The notes below the pieces were generated by a model. That model was not told where the DNA came from. It worked only from the letters and a program-made list of their open reading frames with translations, and searched no databases. Of a stretch of DNA of 64,000 bases, positions 16,520 to 25,596 are shown piece by piece. Source of the stretch: Streptosporangium subroseum (GTDB lineage Bacteria; Actinomycetota; Actinomycetes; Streptosporangiales; Streptosporangiaceae). The stretch is taken from assembly GCF_900188345.1 (NCBI RefSeq), contig NZ_FZOD01000029.1, forward strand, positions 41,370-105,369. Direction: 5' to 3'. Positions within the stretch are counted from its first letter, which is position 1; each line of letters begins with the position of its first letter. The position numbers were made by a program, and so were the translations under genes.

Positions 16520-17010
16520 GTCACCCCTTGGAAGCCTTGGATCAGGCGATCCAGCCCCGGCAGCGGCCCTGCGACTCGGGACGGTGCCCTGCACCCCGCC
16601 GTCCCCGCCATCCCCGCCACGGCTGCATTCGCCATCAAATGTCATGCTATGACCCTTACAAGTTACATTACTGATCATCACGGAGAGGGCGCATTGTCAT
16701 GTCGGGTCGGCGTCAGTACGTTTCGCCCAATCAAAACCCGTTCGCATTTCCCTTCCGCATCGCCTCGAACGGCCGCTGATGCGGTAATGCGGATGCCGAC
16801 GCGCCGCCCCCCGGGGCTCCGTGCCCGCCTCCCCCGCGCCGTAGCGGTCGTCAGTGCGGCAGCGCGCCGCCGGTTGCGCTCGGGCGGCTCATCGAGGAGC
16901 GCTCGAACCGGGGCGCGCAGGTTATCGGTGATGGAAGAACCGCCATTGGCGGCTGCTTGACCGAGGCGCCCGGGGAGGCGCCGGCGGGAGATCTGCTTCC
17001 GGAACGGACC
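16520..17010. other. Intergenic region upstream of the XRE-TPR gene
   Basis: About 490 bp with no convincing gene. It holds the perfect short palindrome GTCAT-GCT-ATGAC at 16641-16653 and an AT-richer patch (16640-16680) that probably contains the promoter of the XRE-TPR gene. A 26-codon frame at 16699-16779 (+) has GGAGAGGG upstream but no other support. Confidence 0.5.
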
Positions 17011-17442
17011 CTAGTCGAACGACTCCGAGGTGGAAGGGAGCCGGAGCCCGATCTGGCTGTAGACCTCCAACTGGTCGTAGTAGACACGCTGGCTGACGAT
17101 GAGGTCGTCCGCCAGCGTGAACACCCAGCACGTACGGATGTTGACGGCCCGCCCCGTCGCCTGGAGCACCTCGCCCCCCGCAAGGAGGAACGGCCCCCCG
17201 TGGGTGCCCGAGGCCAACGCCTCGATCATTACGAGGTCACCGCACACGACCTTCTCCCAGACCGTCATGCGCAAGGCAGGAAAACCCTCGAAAAGATGCA
17301 TATGGCAGGCCGCGATCTCCTCCAGGCCCTCCGCCTGAAGCTCCGGTCCCACAACAACCGCCTGAGGGCTGTAACACCGCATCGTCGCGGCCAGATCGCG
17401 AGCGTCCAGCGCACTTACCAGACGGTCCACGACGTGTGACAT
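17011..17442 (-). CDS. SnoaL-like / NTF2-fold protein
   Basis: 143 residues, one NTF2-like domain. The opening helix (VDRLVSALDARDLAATMRCYSPQAVV) and the strands LRMTVWEKVVCGDLVMIEALASG and RTCWVFTLADDLIVSQRVYYD match SnoaL-like ester cyclases and related proteins of the same fold. GGGGG precedes the ATG. The family includes polyketide cyclases, isomerases and non-enzymatic members. No polyketide genes are nearby, so function is open. Confidence 0.75.
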   Translation of the reverse strand: MSHVVDRLVSALDARDLAATMRCYSPQAVVVGPELQAEGLEEIAACHMHLFEGFPALRMTVWEKVVCGDLVMIEALASGTHGGPFLLAGGEVLQATGRAVNIRTCWVFTLADDLIVSQRVYYDQLEVYSQIGLRLPSTSESFD

Positions 17443-17556
17443 CGCGGGAACCCCCTTTCTCGCGTGCGTACGTCACGCTACTAGGGCCTTGGCAAGGTGG
17501 GGCATAACAGAAGGTAACCGTAAGAATGGATAAAGAGTCGGTGATTTAGACCTCCG

Positions 17557-18417
17557 TCAACGCGCCAGGCGCCCCAGCAGACAGGACGCCGCCGTGATGC
17601 CGATCGCCGCGGCGGCGATCAGGACCACAAAATCCAGCGGCAGGTGGGAGGGAGTGCCCAGCAACAGGCCGCGCAAGGCGTCGACCTGGTAGCTGAGGGG
17701 GTTGATCGTGCTGACGGCCCGGAGCCAGTCGGGCATGATCGCGACCGGGTAGAGCGCGTTGGAGGCGAAGAAGAGCGGCATCGTGATGGCCTGGCCGACG
17801 CCCATCAGGCGGTCGCGGGTCAGAACGATCCCGGCGATCGTCATCGACAGGCAGGAGAAGAACGCCGAGCCGAGGATCACGACCGCGGCCACGCCGATCA
17901 GGCGCAACGGGTTCCAGGTCAGGGACACGCCCAGCGCCGCGGCGATGACGACCACGACGACCGCCTGGATGAGCGCCTTGACCCCCGCCGCGAAGGCCTT
18001 GCCCGTGACCAGCGCGGCCCGGGGGGTCGGCGTGACCAGAAGCTTGGTGAGAACGCCCGCGTCGCGCTCCCAGATGATCATGATGCCGTAGAAGATGGCG
18101 ATGAACATCGCCGACTGGGCGATGATCCCGGGAGCCAGGTAGTCCAGGTACGGAATGCCCCCTGTCGGGATCGCCCTGATCCGGGTGAACGTCTCACCGA
18201 AGATCAGCAGCCACAGGGCAGGCTGGACCGCGCGGGTGTAGAGCTCGGTACGGTCGTGACGCAGCTTCTGCAGCTCCACGACGCACATCGCGGCGACCCT
18301 GGCCGGCAGCACGCGCCATCCCGAGCGGGCGCGTGGCGGGACCAGCAGCAGATCAAGCCCCAGGGCGCCGGGGCCGTCAACCGACACGGGACGCGGTTCT
18401 GCGGGTTCGGCGGACAT
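17557..18417 (-). CDS. ABC-2 type drug exporter permease (DrrB-like)
   Basis: 286 residues from ATG 18417, which follows AAGGAGGGGAG; a GTG one codon earlier is equally possible. Six hydrophobic segments (e.g. LWLLIFGETFTRIR, AVVVVVIAAALGVSL, VVLIAAAAIGITAASCLL) and the ABC-2 signature region around FFASNALYPVAIMPDWLR identify it. The start lies inside the end of the ATPase gene (41-nt overlap), so the two are translationally coupled. It forms a homodimeric export channel, likely for a lipophilic drug or self-made metabolite. Confidence 0.9.
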   Translation of the reverse strand: MSAEPAEPRPVSVDGPGALGLDLLLVPPRARSGWRVLPARVAAMCVVELQKLRHDRTELYTRAVQPALWLLIFGETFTRIRAIPTGGIPYLDYLAPGIIAQSAMFIAIFYGIMIIWERDAGVLTKLLVTPTPRAALVTGKAFAAGVKALIQAVVVVVIAAALGVSLTWNPLRLIGVAAVVILGSAFFSCLSMTIAGIVLTRDRLMGVGQAITMPLFFASNALYPVAIMPDWLRAVSTINPLSYQVDALRGLLLGTPSHLPLDFVVLIAAAAIGITAASCLLGRLAR

Positions 18418-19249
18418 CACGGAACTCCCCTCCTTCTTCGTCAAGACCGCTGCCCGCGACGTCCCTGAAGACGTCCTCCAGCGTCGGCGTCGAACCGTCG
18501 TCGCGGCGGGCGCGCAGATCGGCCACCAGCTGATCGGGGGTGCCGAGCGCTCGTATTCGCCCCTGGTGCATCAGCGCGACCCGGTCGCAATACTGCTCGG
18601 CCTCGTCCATGTAGTGGGTGGTGACCAGGACCGTCATCCCCGTGGCGGCCCGCACCGCCATGATGTGCTCCCACACGCTGGTACGGGCGATGGGGTCGAG
18701 CCCGATCGTCGGCTCGTCGAGCATCAGCAGGCGTGGCGCGCTGATCAGCGCCTGGGCGAGTTCGAGGCGGCGCACCATGCCGCCGGAGTACGTTCCCGCC
18801 ATCCGGTCGGCGGCGTCGGCGAGCCCGACCGCCTCCAGCGCCTCGGTGACGCGGGCGGCGCGCTCACGGCGGGAGACGTCGAAAAGGCGCGCGAACAGGG
18901 CGACGTTCTCCCGCCCGGTGAGGCTCGCGTCCGCGGAGAGCTGCTGGGGGACGTAGCCGAGCAGGCGGCGCACCGCCATCCGTTCTCTGGCCGCGTCATG
19001 GCCGAAGACCCGCACCATGCCGGACGGGACCGGCAGCAGCGTGGTCACGCAGCGGATGACGGTGCTCTTGCCCGCGCCATTGGGACCGAGCAGGCCGAAT
19101 ATCTCGCCGGAGGCGACCGACAGGTCGAGACCGTCCACGGCTTTCACCTGGCCAAAGGAGTAGCTCAGGTCGCTGCAGGTGACGGCGTCCCGGGCAGCCT
19201 CACCCGCCGTCGTTCCGGGGTCGGCGACCGTCTGCGCGTCGTCGCTCAT
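18377..19249 (-). CDS. ABC exporter ATP-binding protein (DrrA-like)
   Basis: 290 residues. Walker A LGPNGAGKST (~residues 54-63), Q-loop YVPQQL, signature YSGGMVRRLELAQ, Walker B RLLMLDEPTIGLDP and the switch His in LVTTHYMDEAEQYC are all intact. The C-terminal extension with TPTLEDVFRDVAG is typical of DrrA-type ATPases. It powers the permease that follows and is coupled to the MarR gene in front by an ATGA overlap. Confidence 0.94.
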   Translation of the reverse strand: MSDDAQTVADPGTTAGEAARDAVTCSDLSYSFGQVKAVDGLDLSVASGEIFGLLGPNGAGKSTVIRCVTTLLPVPSGMVRVFGHDAARERMAVRRLLGYVPQQLSADASLTGRENVALFARLFDVSRRERAARVTEALEAVGLADAADRMAGTYSGGMVRRLELAQALISAPRLLMLDEPTIGLDPIARTSVWEHIMAVRAATGMTVLVTTHYMDEAEQYCDRVALMHQGRIRALGTPDQLVADLRARRDDGSTPTLEDVFRDVAGSGLDEEGGEFRDVRRTRRTASRVG

Positions 19250-19701
19250 AGTTTCTCCACTTCCTCCTGCAGGCCTTCCGCAAGTCTGTAAAGCGCCGGT
19301 AACGCGGCGGCCAGCGCCGCCCGGTCGTCCTCTCCGAGCCGCTCCAACTGGTCGCGAACCAGCGCGACCCGCCGCTCCTGCCAGGCCCGCAGCTGCGATT
19401 CGGCCTCGGGGGTGGGCAGCAGCAGCGCGGACCGGCGGTCCTCCGGGTCGGTCTCGCGGCGTAGCAGACCGGCCGCCCTGAGCTGGTTGACCAGTGTGGA
19501 CACCGAGTTCCCCGCCAGGTAGAGCTCCTTGGCCGCCGCCGACACGCCGATCCCGGGGTTGGCCGCGACCAGCCGCAGCAGCTCGACCTGGGCGCCGCGC
19601 AGCGGCGGCCTGCCCAGACCGTGGCGCAGCCTGCGCCGGATGAGCCGCTGGATGCCGAACAGAACGCCGGAGAGGGCGTCGGGGAGGTCTGCTGTACCCA
19701 T
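19246..19701 (-). CDS. MarR-family regulator of the efflux operon
   Basis: 151 residues with a winged helix: GAQVELLRLVAANPGIGVSAAA, LAGNSVSTLVNQLRAAGLLRRE and the DPEDRRSALLLP wing. It is the first gene of a three-gene operon with the DrrAB-type pump and overlaps the ATPase start by 4 nt. It therefore most likely represses its own operon and is released by the exported compound. Confidence 0.9.
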   Translation of the reverse strand: MGTADLPDALSGVLFGIQRLIRRRLRHGLGRPPLRGAQVELLRLVAANPGIGVSAAAKELYLAGNSVSTLVNQLRAAGLLRRETDPEDRRSALLLPTPEAESQLRAWQERRVALVRDQLERLGEDDRAALAAALPALYRLAEGLQEEVEKL

Positions 19702-19862
19702 GTAGGAATGTTAGCTCTGCTTACGACATAATGCGAAATAATCAGTCATTTCGCGACAAAAGCATGAAGCGACAGACCGCCCCGCCTGTTCACACGGTTG
19801 TGTCGTAGCGGTCTCACAGACCGCCGTCCAGGCGCGCCGGAATGTGCCACGATCGCAGGGTG

Positions 19863-20339
19863 ATGACAGCGATGCGGGTTCTGATGGTCGTGGCCGGTTT
19901 GGTGCTGGCGCTGGACGGACCGCGGACGTCGAAGGGCGGCGGGGTGCTGGACGGATTCGTGATCGGGCACGTTCCCCGCGAGGTGGGCCCGAGCACGTCG
20001 GATTTCGAATCCGAGCCGGAGGACGGGGTCCGATTCACCTCAAGGGTGTTGGAAAGAGAGACAGCCGACGGGGGACATTCCGTTGACCTGATGGTCATCG
20101 TCGTGCGCGCCGACAGCTTGGCCACACTCGACGACCTACGCGACTTCATGTCGGCGTATCACGAGCGCGATCCGGCCTCGTGGACGAAGGTCCAGGTCGG
20201 CGCCCGTCCCGGCCTCAAGGATGCCGGCAGGGTGTTCTGGCTGGTGGAGCCGGGCGTCGCGGTCTCCGTCATGATCGACATCGCCCGGTTCGGAGCCGGC
20301 GAACTCATGGCGGTGGCCGAGGGCATCCGCAAGCGGTGA
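19863..20339 (+). CDS. Hypothetical protein
   Basis: 158 residues from ATG 19863; ATG 19842 and ATG 19872 are in the same frame and AGGG lies only 2 nt before the chosen start. The N terminus (MRVLMVVAGLVLALDG) is weakly hydrophobic. The rest is a compact alpha/beta sequence (GFVIGHVPREVGP, HSVDLMVIVVRADSLATLDDLRDF, PGLKDAGRVFWLVEPGVAVSVMI) without motifs I recognise. Codon usage is normal for the window, so I take it as real. The 276 bp after it contain only three tandem copies of a 9-mer like CTTCCAGGG (near 20510-20536). Confidence 0.55.
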   Translation: MTAMRVLMVVAGLVLALDGPRTSKGGGVLDGFVIGHVPREVGPSTSDFESEPEDGVRFTSRVLERETADGGHSVDLMVIVVRADSLATLDDLRDFMSAYHERDPASWTKVQVGARPGLKDAGRVFWLVEPGVAVSVMIDIARFGAGELMAVAEGIRKR

Positions 20340-20615
20340 CGGTCGGCCGGAAGACCGGGCCGTCGGTCCAGGTCGCCGGCTCGGCCCAGGCGGGGAGCGG
20401 GTCGCCGGGCGATCCCCGGGAGACGGCCCACGCGGGCCATACGGAATGCCGTGTCATCCGTCAACGGCTGAACGACTCCGTTCTCCGCCGGGGAATCACG
20501 GTCGAGGGGCTTCCAGGGCTTCCAGGGCATCCAGGGCTTGCGGATGAGGAGTGGTTCGCCGTCGGCAGGCAGGCGGGCTTGAGTCTCCGGTAAGGGGAGA
20601 CGCGAAGGTGGGGGC

Positions 20616-21554
20616 ATGGACGGCGGAACGCTCTACACGATCGGTGACCTGGCCCGGCGGACCGGGCTGACGGTCAAGGCCATTCGGTTCTACTCCGACC
20701 GCGGGATCGTGCCGCCGACCGACCGCAACCCGGCCGGCTACCGCCTCTACGACATCGACGCCGTCGCACGCCTGGATCTCGTACGGACGCTGCGCGACCT
20801 GGGACTGGACCTCCCCACGATCCGGAAGGTCGTGGAACGGGAGATCTCGCTTCCCGAGGTCGCCGCGGCGCACGCCGAAGCACTGAGGGTGCAGATCCGG
20901 ACGCTGCGCCTGCGGCATGCGGTGCTGACGGCGGTGGCCAGGCGCGGGTCCACCCTCAAGGAGATGGATCTCATGCACAAGCTCGCCAAGCTCTCCGAGG
21001 ACGAACGCCGACGTCTGATCGGCGATTTCCTCGACACCGCCTTCGGCGGCCTGGACGCCGGCATCGAATTCACCGGGATCATTCGCTCGATGACCCCCGA
21101 ACTTCCCGACAACCCCGAAGCCGAGCAGGTCGAGGCGTGGGTGGAGTTGGCCGAACTGTCCCAGGACCCGGATTTTCGCGCCGGCATGCGGCGCATGGCC
21201 GAGCAGCATGCGGCCGATCGCGCCCGGGGCGACACCCTGCTCCTGCGCCGCGACGCCGCCGCGATGGTCCGCGACCAGGCCGGTCCAGCCCTGGCAGCCG
21301 GCATCGACCCGGCCTCGTCCCAGGCCGATCCGGTCGTCGCGGCGGTCACGGCGCAGTACGCGCACGCCTTCGGCCTCCCCGACGACGCCGACCTTCGGCG
21401 CCGGCTGCTGACCCGGCTGGAGACCGCGAACGACCCTCGCAGGGAGCTGTATCTTGAGCTGCTCGCAGTGATCAACGGCTGGCTCGCCCCGGAGAGCCTG
21501 GCGCCGGTGTTCGACTGGTTCATTCAGGCCCTGCGTGCCCGGATGCCGGATTGA
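20616..21554 (+). CDS. MerR-family transcriptional regulator
   Basis: 312 residues. An N-terminal MerR winged helix (YTIGDLARRTGLTVKAIRFYSDRG, PTDRNPAGYRLYDIDAVARL) and dimerisation coiled coil (VVEREISLPEVAAAHAEALR) are followed by a ~200-residue all-helical C-terminal domain. There is no metal-binding cysteine pattern, so it is more like TipA/BmrR-type multidrug or metabolite sensors. The ATG follows GGTGGGGGC. No obvious target gene is adjacent. Confidence 0.9.
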   Translation: MDGGTLYTIGDLARRTGLTVKAIRFYSDRGIVPPTDRNPAGYRLYDIDAVARLDLVRTLRDLGLDLPTIRKVVEREISLPEVAAAHAEALRVQIRTLRLRHAVLTAVARRGSTLKEMDLMHKLAKLSEDERRRLIGDFLDTAFGGLDAGIEFTGIIRSMTPELPDNPEAEQVEAWVELAELSQDPDFRAGMRRMAEQHAADRARGDTLLLRRDAAAMVRDQAGPALAAGIDPASSQADPVVAAVTAQYAHAFGLPDDADLRRRLLTRLETANDPRRELYLELLAVINGWLAPESLAPVFDWFIQALRARMPD

Positions 21555-21647
21555 CACCGGGCCCCCGCTCCGGTCCGAAGGCCGGAGCAGCGGCCCACAT
21601 CCAGGTAGCAGTCCGCCGGGAAGGCGTGCCCGGCGGGACTTTCACAC

Positions 21648-21696
21648 GGTCACCGCCCGTCGGCATGATCCCGAATGGTCACCGCCCGTCGGCATG
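21648..21696. repeat. 20-bp direct repeat at the TetR 3' end
   Basis: GGTCACCGCCCGTCGGCATG occurs at 21648-21667 and 21677-21696, 29 bp apart and identical. The second copy covers the last codons and stop (HADGR-stop) of the TetR gene, so the first looks like a tandem copy of the gene end. Confidence 0.85.
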
Positions 21697-22254
21697 GTCC
21701 TGCGCGGGCTTCGGCAGACCTGAAATGATCATTTGCGTCAGCAGCTCGTAGCTGTCGTCCAGGTCGACGGGGAGCCCGAAGCCACCCTCGGTCTCCAGAA
21801 CGGCGAAACCGTGGACGGCCGCGCGCAGGCACCTGGTCGCGTGGATGGCGTCCGCTCCCTCCAGTCCGTACGCGTGAAGCACCGCGAGCACGATGTCGAT
21901 CAGCCGTCCGCCCGCCTCGGCCAGCTCGGGTCGCGAGGCCTGGATCATCGCGGCGTACCGGCCGGGGTGGGCGACGACATAACCGCGCCAGGCGTTCATG
22001 AAGGCGCGCAGCGCCTGTGCTCCGGAGTGACCGAGCACGACCTCGCGCAACCGGTCCGCCAGCTCGTCCATGACCCGTACGGACACCCGGGTGTTGAGCT
22101 CCGCGAGATTGCGCACGTGCTTGTAGAGGGACGGCGTGGCGACGCCGGCGCGGCCGGCCACCGCCGACAGGGTGACCGCCGTCGGACCTTCCTCGTCGAT
22201 GATCTGCAGCGCGAGATCAACGATCGCGTCCGGTGACAGGCCGGCTCTAGCCAC
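21679..22254 (-). CDS. TetR-family regulator with WHG-type C-terminal domain
   Basis: 191 residues. The helix-turn-helix is at residues ~8-50 (IVDLALQIIDEEGPTAVTLS, VAGRAGVATPSLYKHV). The C-terminal helices (AFMNAWRGYVVAHPGRYAAMI, RCLRAAVHGFAVLETEGGFG) match the WHG subfamily of TetR sensors. The start overlaps the hydrolase stop by 8 nt, so both are in one operon and the regulator probably controls the hydrolase and itself. Confidence 0.92.
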   Translation of the reverse strand: MARAGLSPDAIVDLALQIIDEEGPTAVTLSAVAGRAGVATPSLYKHVRNLAELNTRVSVRVMDELADRLREVVLGHSGAQALRAFMNAWRGYVVAHPGRYAAMIQASRPELAEAGGRLIDIVLAVLHAYGLEGADAIHATRCLRAAVHGFAVLETEGGFGLPVDLDDSYELLTQMIISGLPKPAQDHADGR

Positions 22255-23083
22255 GGGTGTGATCCTTCAGGAACGGCAGCATGACCTCGGCGACCTCCGC
22301 GGGAAACTGCGCGTGCGCGTAGTGGCCGGCACCGTCGATCATCGCGACGGTGCCGCGCCCGGACGGCATGCCCGCGACGACGCCGTCCGCCTCGGCCCTG
22401 GGGTCGGCCCAGTCGGGGTCGAGCGTGCCCATGAGAACCAGCGCGGGAACGGGGAGCTTCGAGAGCTGGGCGTCCGCGTCGGTCGGGGCGGACATACCCA
22501 TTTTGCTGACCACGGCCATCCGGCCCGGCCGGCGCAGCGCCTCCTCCAGCGCGGTCATGTACTCGTCGTAGTCGGCGGGCTTCGCGCCGGGGTAGGCGTG
22601 GTCGAGGTAACGCCTCCACAGCCCCACGCTGCGCAGCGCCCCGGTGCCCAGCAGCAGCATGAGGCCCTTGCGGTGCCGGCCGTTGCGCAGCAGGCCGCCC
22701 AGGTCGAGCTTCTGGGTCCGGGTGAACGGGCCGATCTCGACGACGGCGCTGACCAGATCCGGGCCCAGCACCGCCGCGGCGGTGGCCGCACCGCCGGAGA
22801 AGGAGTGACCGACGACGACCGCCGACCCGCCCAATCGGCGGATCAGGGCCAGCAGGTCGTTCGCGGTGTCGGTGCGGGTGTAGGAGGACCAGCCGGTGGT
22901 CGACTCCCCGTGGCCGCGCAGGTCCGCCGTGGCAACGCGGTATCCGGCCGCCACAAGGCGTGGCGCGAGGAAACGGTATGCCTGGCGGCCGTCACCCATG
23001 CCGTGGGACAGCACGACCAGCGGGCCTTCACCGGTCACATCGTAGGCGAGCCGCCCGCCGTCGATCTCCAGGTACTGCGTCAC
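22247..23083 (-). CDS. Alpha/beta hydrolase
   Basis: 278 residues. The nucleophile elbow is GHSFSGG (Ser near residue 93), the oxyanion-side motif SHGMGDG is near residue 29, a likely acid Asp lies in MGTLDPDWADP and the His is in GAGHYAHAQFP near the end. There is no signal peptide, so it is cytoplasmic. It is the first gene of an operon with the TetR regulator. The substrate is unknown; the sequence is general enough to include esterases, haloalkane-type hydrolases and epoxide hydrolases. Confidence 0.9.
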   Translation of the reverse strand: MTQYLEIDGGRLAYDVTGEGPLVVLSHGMGDGRQAYRFLAPRLVAAGYRVATADLRGHGESTTGWSSYTRTDTANDLLALIRRLGGSAVVVGHSFSGGAATAAAVLGPDLVSAVVEIGPFTRTQKLDLGGLLRNGRHRKGLMLLLGTGALRSVGLWRRYLDHAYPGAKPADYDEYMTALEEALRRPGRMAVVSKMGMSAPTDADAQLSKLPVPALVLMGTLDPDWADPRAEADGVVAGMPSGRGTVAMIDGAGHYAHAQFPAEVAEVMLPFLKDHTRG

Positions 23084-23096
23084 GACGCCCTCCAGT

Positions 23097-23126
23097 GGCT
23101 AATGCTTATAGCCTTAAAGCTAATGA
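23097..23126. promoter_or_regulatory. Candidate operator before hydrolase-TetR operon
   Basis: An AT-rich patch just upstream of the hydrolase start holds GGCTAATGCTTATAGCC (GGCT/AGCC arms), GCTTATAGCCTTAAAGC (GCTT/AAGC arms) and a direct GCTAATG repeat. It is the only symmetric sequence in this intergenic region. Confidence 0.35.
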
Positions 23127-23185
23127 CAGTAGCCGTGGACGTCAAGCCCTCTGTCAGGCTCGGCTCCGACCCCCGGTCGGCCGCC

Positions 23186-25402
23186 TTACCCGCCGACGGG
23201 CTCCGACCCCAGGCCGGCGGTTTTACGCGCCGTGGCCGGCGCGCCTCCCAGGCTGAGGGCGAGCCGGAGGGCCAGGCCGGTGTTCCTGCGGTAGCCGAGC
23301 TGGTGCACGGCCTGCTCCAGCGCCTCACGCTGGCCGACGAGGACCACCCACGACTTCGCCCTGGTGACCAGCGTGTACAGCAGCCTGCGGCGCAGCATCA
23401 CTCCCCCGGCCTCGGCCACGATCGGCGCCACCACAAACGGGTATTCGCTGCCCTGGGAGCGGTGCACGCTGATCGCGTAGGCGTGGGTCAGCTCGTCCAG
23501 CTCGCCGAAGGCGTATTCCACGCTCACCCCGTCATCGGTGCGGATCTCCATCAGCCGCTCCTGCGGGCTCAACGCCGTGACCGTGGCGGTCTGTCCGTTG
23601 AACACGCCCTTGTCGTAGTTGTTGCGGATCGGCATGACGCGGTCACCCACTCTGAAGACCGACGGGCCCGACCAGTGTTCGGCCGCGCCCTCGCGTGCGG
23701 GGTTCAGCCGCTCCTGCAGCCTGCGGCCGAGCTCCGCCGTGCCCGTCGCGCCCTTGCGCATCGGGCTCAGCACCTGGACCTGGTCCCTGCCGATGTTCTG
23801 CTTGCGGGGAATCGCCTCCGTCGCCAGGTGGACCACCCGCTCGGCCACCTGGTCCGGATCGTCGAGCTCCTCGAACCAGAAACCGCCCCTGCCGGGCAGT
23901 GCGGGAAGCTCACCCGTCCGGATCCGGTGGGCGGCCTGGACGATCCCGCTGTCCTGCGCCTGCCGGAAGATATGGGTCAGCCGGATGCGCGGGACCTCCT
24001 CCACCCGCAGCAGGTCGGCCAGCACGCTGCCGGGCCCGATGCTGGGGAGCTGGTCGCTGTCGCCGACCAGCAGCAGATGACTGCCCGCCGGGATCGCGGC
24101 CGTCAGCCGGGTGGCCAGCTGCAGGTCCAGCATCGACGCCTCGTCCACCACGATCAGGTCCGCCTGCGCGGGAGACTGCTGGAACAGCGTGCCCTCCTCC
24201 CGCTCGGGCTGCTGGGCGAGCATCCGGTGCACGGTCATCGCGGGCAGACCGGTGAGCTCCGACAGGCGCTTGGCCGCCTTGCCCGTCGGCGCGGTCAGGG
24301 TCACCGTGCCGCCCATCGCCCGCACGGTCGCCGCGATCACCTTCACCGTGTGACTCTTGCCGCAGCCGGGGCCGCCGGTCAGGACGCACACCGTGCTGGT
24401 CAGCGCCAGGTTCACGGCCACCCGCTGGTCCTCGTGCAGCCCCTCGTCCTCGGCGAACGCGCGCATCGGCAGCGTCGAGCGAGCCCGCCAGAGCCTGTCC
24501 AGGTGCGCCGTCAGCGTGACCTCGCGGCCGTGCTGCTCCTTGGAGTACGCCACCTGGCCGGGCCCCGCCGACGACGCCTCGACGACGATCCTGCGCTCGG
24601 CGACCAGCCCGTCGACCGCCGAACGGATCAGCTCCTCCTCCTGCTCCACCAGGGTCGCCGTCGCGACGAGGAGGGCGGGCAGCGGCAGGAAGCAGTGCCC
24701 GTCACGGGCGGCGGCCGTCTCCAGCCTGTCCACGATCGCCGCCTTGATCCGTTGCGGGCTGTTCTCCGGCACCCCCGATCGCAGCGCGATCCGGTCGGCG
24801 GTGTGGAAGGCGATCCCCCTGACCTGGCCGATCAGCCGGTACGGGTCGCCGGTGAGAACGTCGCGCGAGTCGTTGCCGTACACCTGGTAGATCTTGGCCG
24901 CGAGCAGCGGGCTGATCCCGAAGCCCTGCAGGACGACCATCAGCGCGGCGATCTCCTTCTGCTCCGCCCACGCCTGGACGATCTGCTCCTGCCGCACGGC
25001 GCCGATGTTGATGACTTCCCGCAGGCGTTCGGGCTCGGCGTCGATGACCGTGAGCGTCCGCTCGCCGAAGTGGCTGACGATGGCGTAGGCGAGCCGCGGG
25101 CCGATCCCGCGGATCAGGCCCGAGCCGAGATAGAGCGTGATGGCGCGCACGGTGGAGGGGACCACCCGCTCGCACCGCTCGACCACCAGGCGACTGCCGT
25201 GGCGCGGGTGCTCGTCCCACTCCCCGGCCAGCCGCAGCGTCTCCCCGGGCTGCACCCCGGCCAGCGCGCGGCCCGAGGCGACAAAGGCGGCCAGGCCGTC
25301 GGCGCTCATCCGCGCGACCGTGTATTCGTCCTCGCGGACGTACACCAGTTGCTCGACGGAGGCTTCCACCTCCGTCGGGTACGGCTTCGCGGGCGCGGTC
25401 AC
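23186..25402 (-). CDS. recD2: RecD2-like ATP-dependent 5'-3' DNA helicase
   Basis: 738 residues, the RecD2 length. In order: OB-like N domain; helix-hairpin-helix repeats (GSGLIRGIGPRLAYAIVSHF, LQGFGISPLLAAKIYQVYG); helicase domain 1 with Walker A GGPGCGKSHTVK (~residue 345) and the DEAS box VVDEASMLDLQLA; helicase domain 2 (LTHIFRQAQDSGIVQAAHRI); and the C-terminal AYAISVHRSQGSEYP motif. RecD2 enzymes act without RecBC in DNA repair and fork processing. Translation begins at GTG 25402. It stands alone. Confidence 0.93.
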   Translation of the reverse strand: MTAPAKPYPTEVEASVEQLVYVREDEYTVARMSADGLAAFVASGRALAGVQPGETLRLAGEWDEHPRHGSRLVVERCERVVPSTVRAITLYLGSGLIRGIGPRLAYAIVSHFGERTLTVIDAEPERLREVINIGAVRQEQIVQAWAEQKEIAALMVVLQGFGISPLLAAKIYQVYGNDSRDVLTGDPYRLIGQVRGIAFHTADRIALRSGVPENSPQRIKAAIVDRLETAAARDGHCFLPLPALLVATATLVEQEEELIRSAVDGLVAERRIVVEASSAGPGQVAYSKEQHGREVTLTAHLDRLWRARSTLPMRAFAEDEGLHEDQRVAVNLALTSTVCVLTGGPGCGKSHTVKVIAATVRAMGGTVTLTAPTGKAAKRLSELTGLPAMTVHRMLAQQPEREEGTLFQQSPAQADLIVVDEASMLDLQLATRLTAAIPAGSHLLLVGDSDQLPSIGPGSVLADLLRVEEVPRIRLTHIFRQAQDSGIVQAAHRIRTGELPALPGRGGFWFEELDDPDQVAERVVHLATEAIPRKQNIGRDQVQVLSPMRKGATGTAELGRRLQERLNPAREGAAEHWSGPSVFRVGDRVMPIRNNYDKGVFNGQTATVTALSPQERLMEIRTDDGVSVEYAFGELDELTHAYAISVHRSQGSEYPFVVAPIVAEAGGVMLRRRLLYTLVTRAKSWVVLVGQREALEQAVHQLGYRRNTGLALRLALSLGGAPATARKTAGLGSEPVGG

Positions 25403-25596
25403 CGTACGCTCTCCGGGATCATGTGCAGCACCTCATCGCAGGACACTAGCGGGCGGCTGCGACAGTTCGGGACACGCCCACGGCGTTGACCTGCCCGGTA
25501 CGGTCCTCCAAGGCCGTGGGGGCACGGCTGGATTCCATGCGGAGGTCCCCCGAAAACCATTGCGACCCGGCTCGTGCATGCCTCTACAGTGGCGCG

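Noticed and set aside
16699..16779. 26-codon ORF (MSGRRQYVSPNQNPFAFPF...) upstream of the second XRE-TPR gene, with GGAGAGGG before the ATG
   Set aside because: It could be a second signalling peptide, but it has no export signal, its codon third-position GC is low for the window and nothing else supports it.
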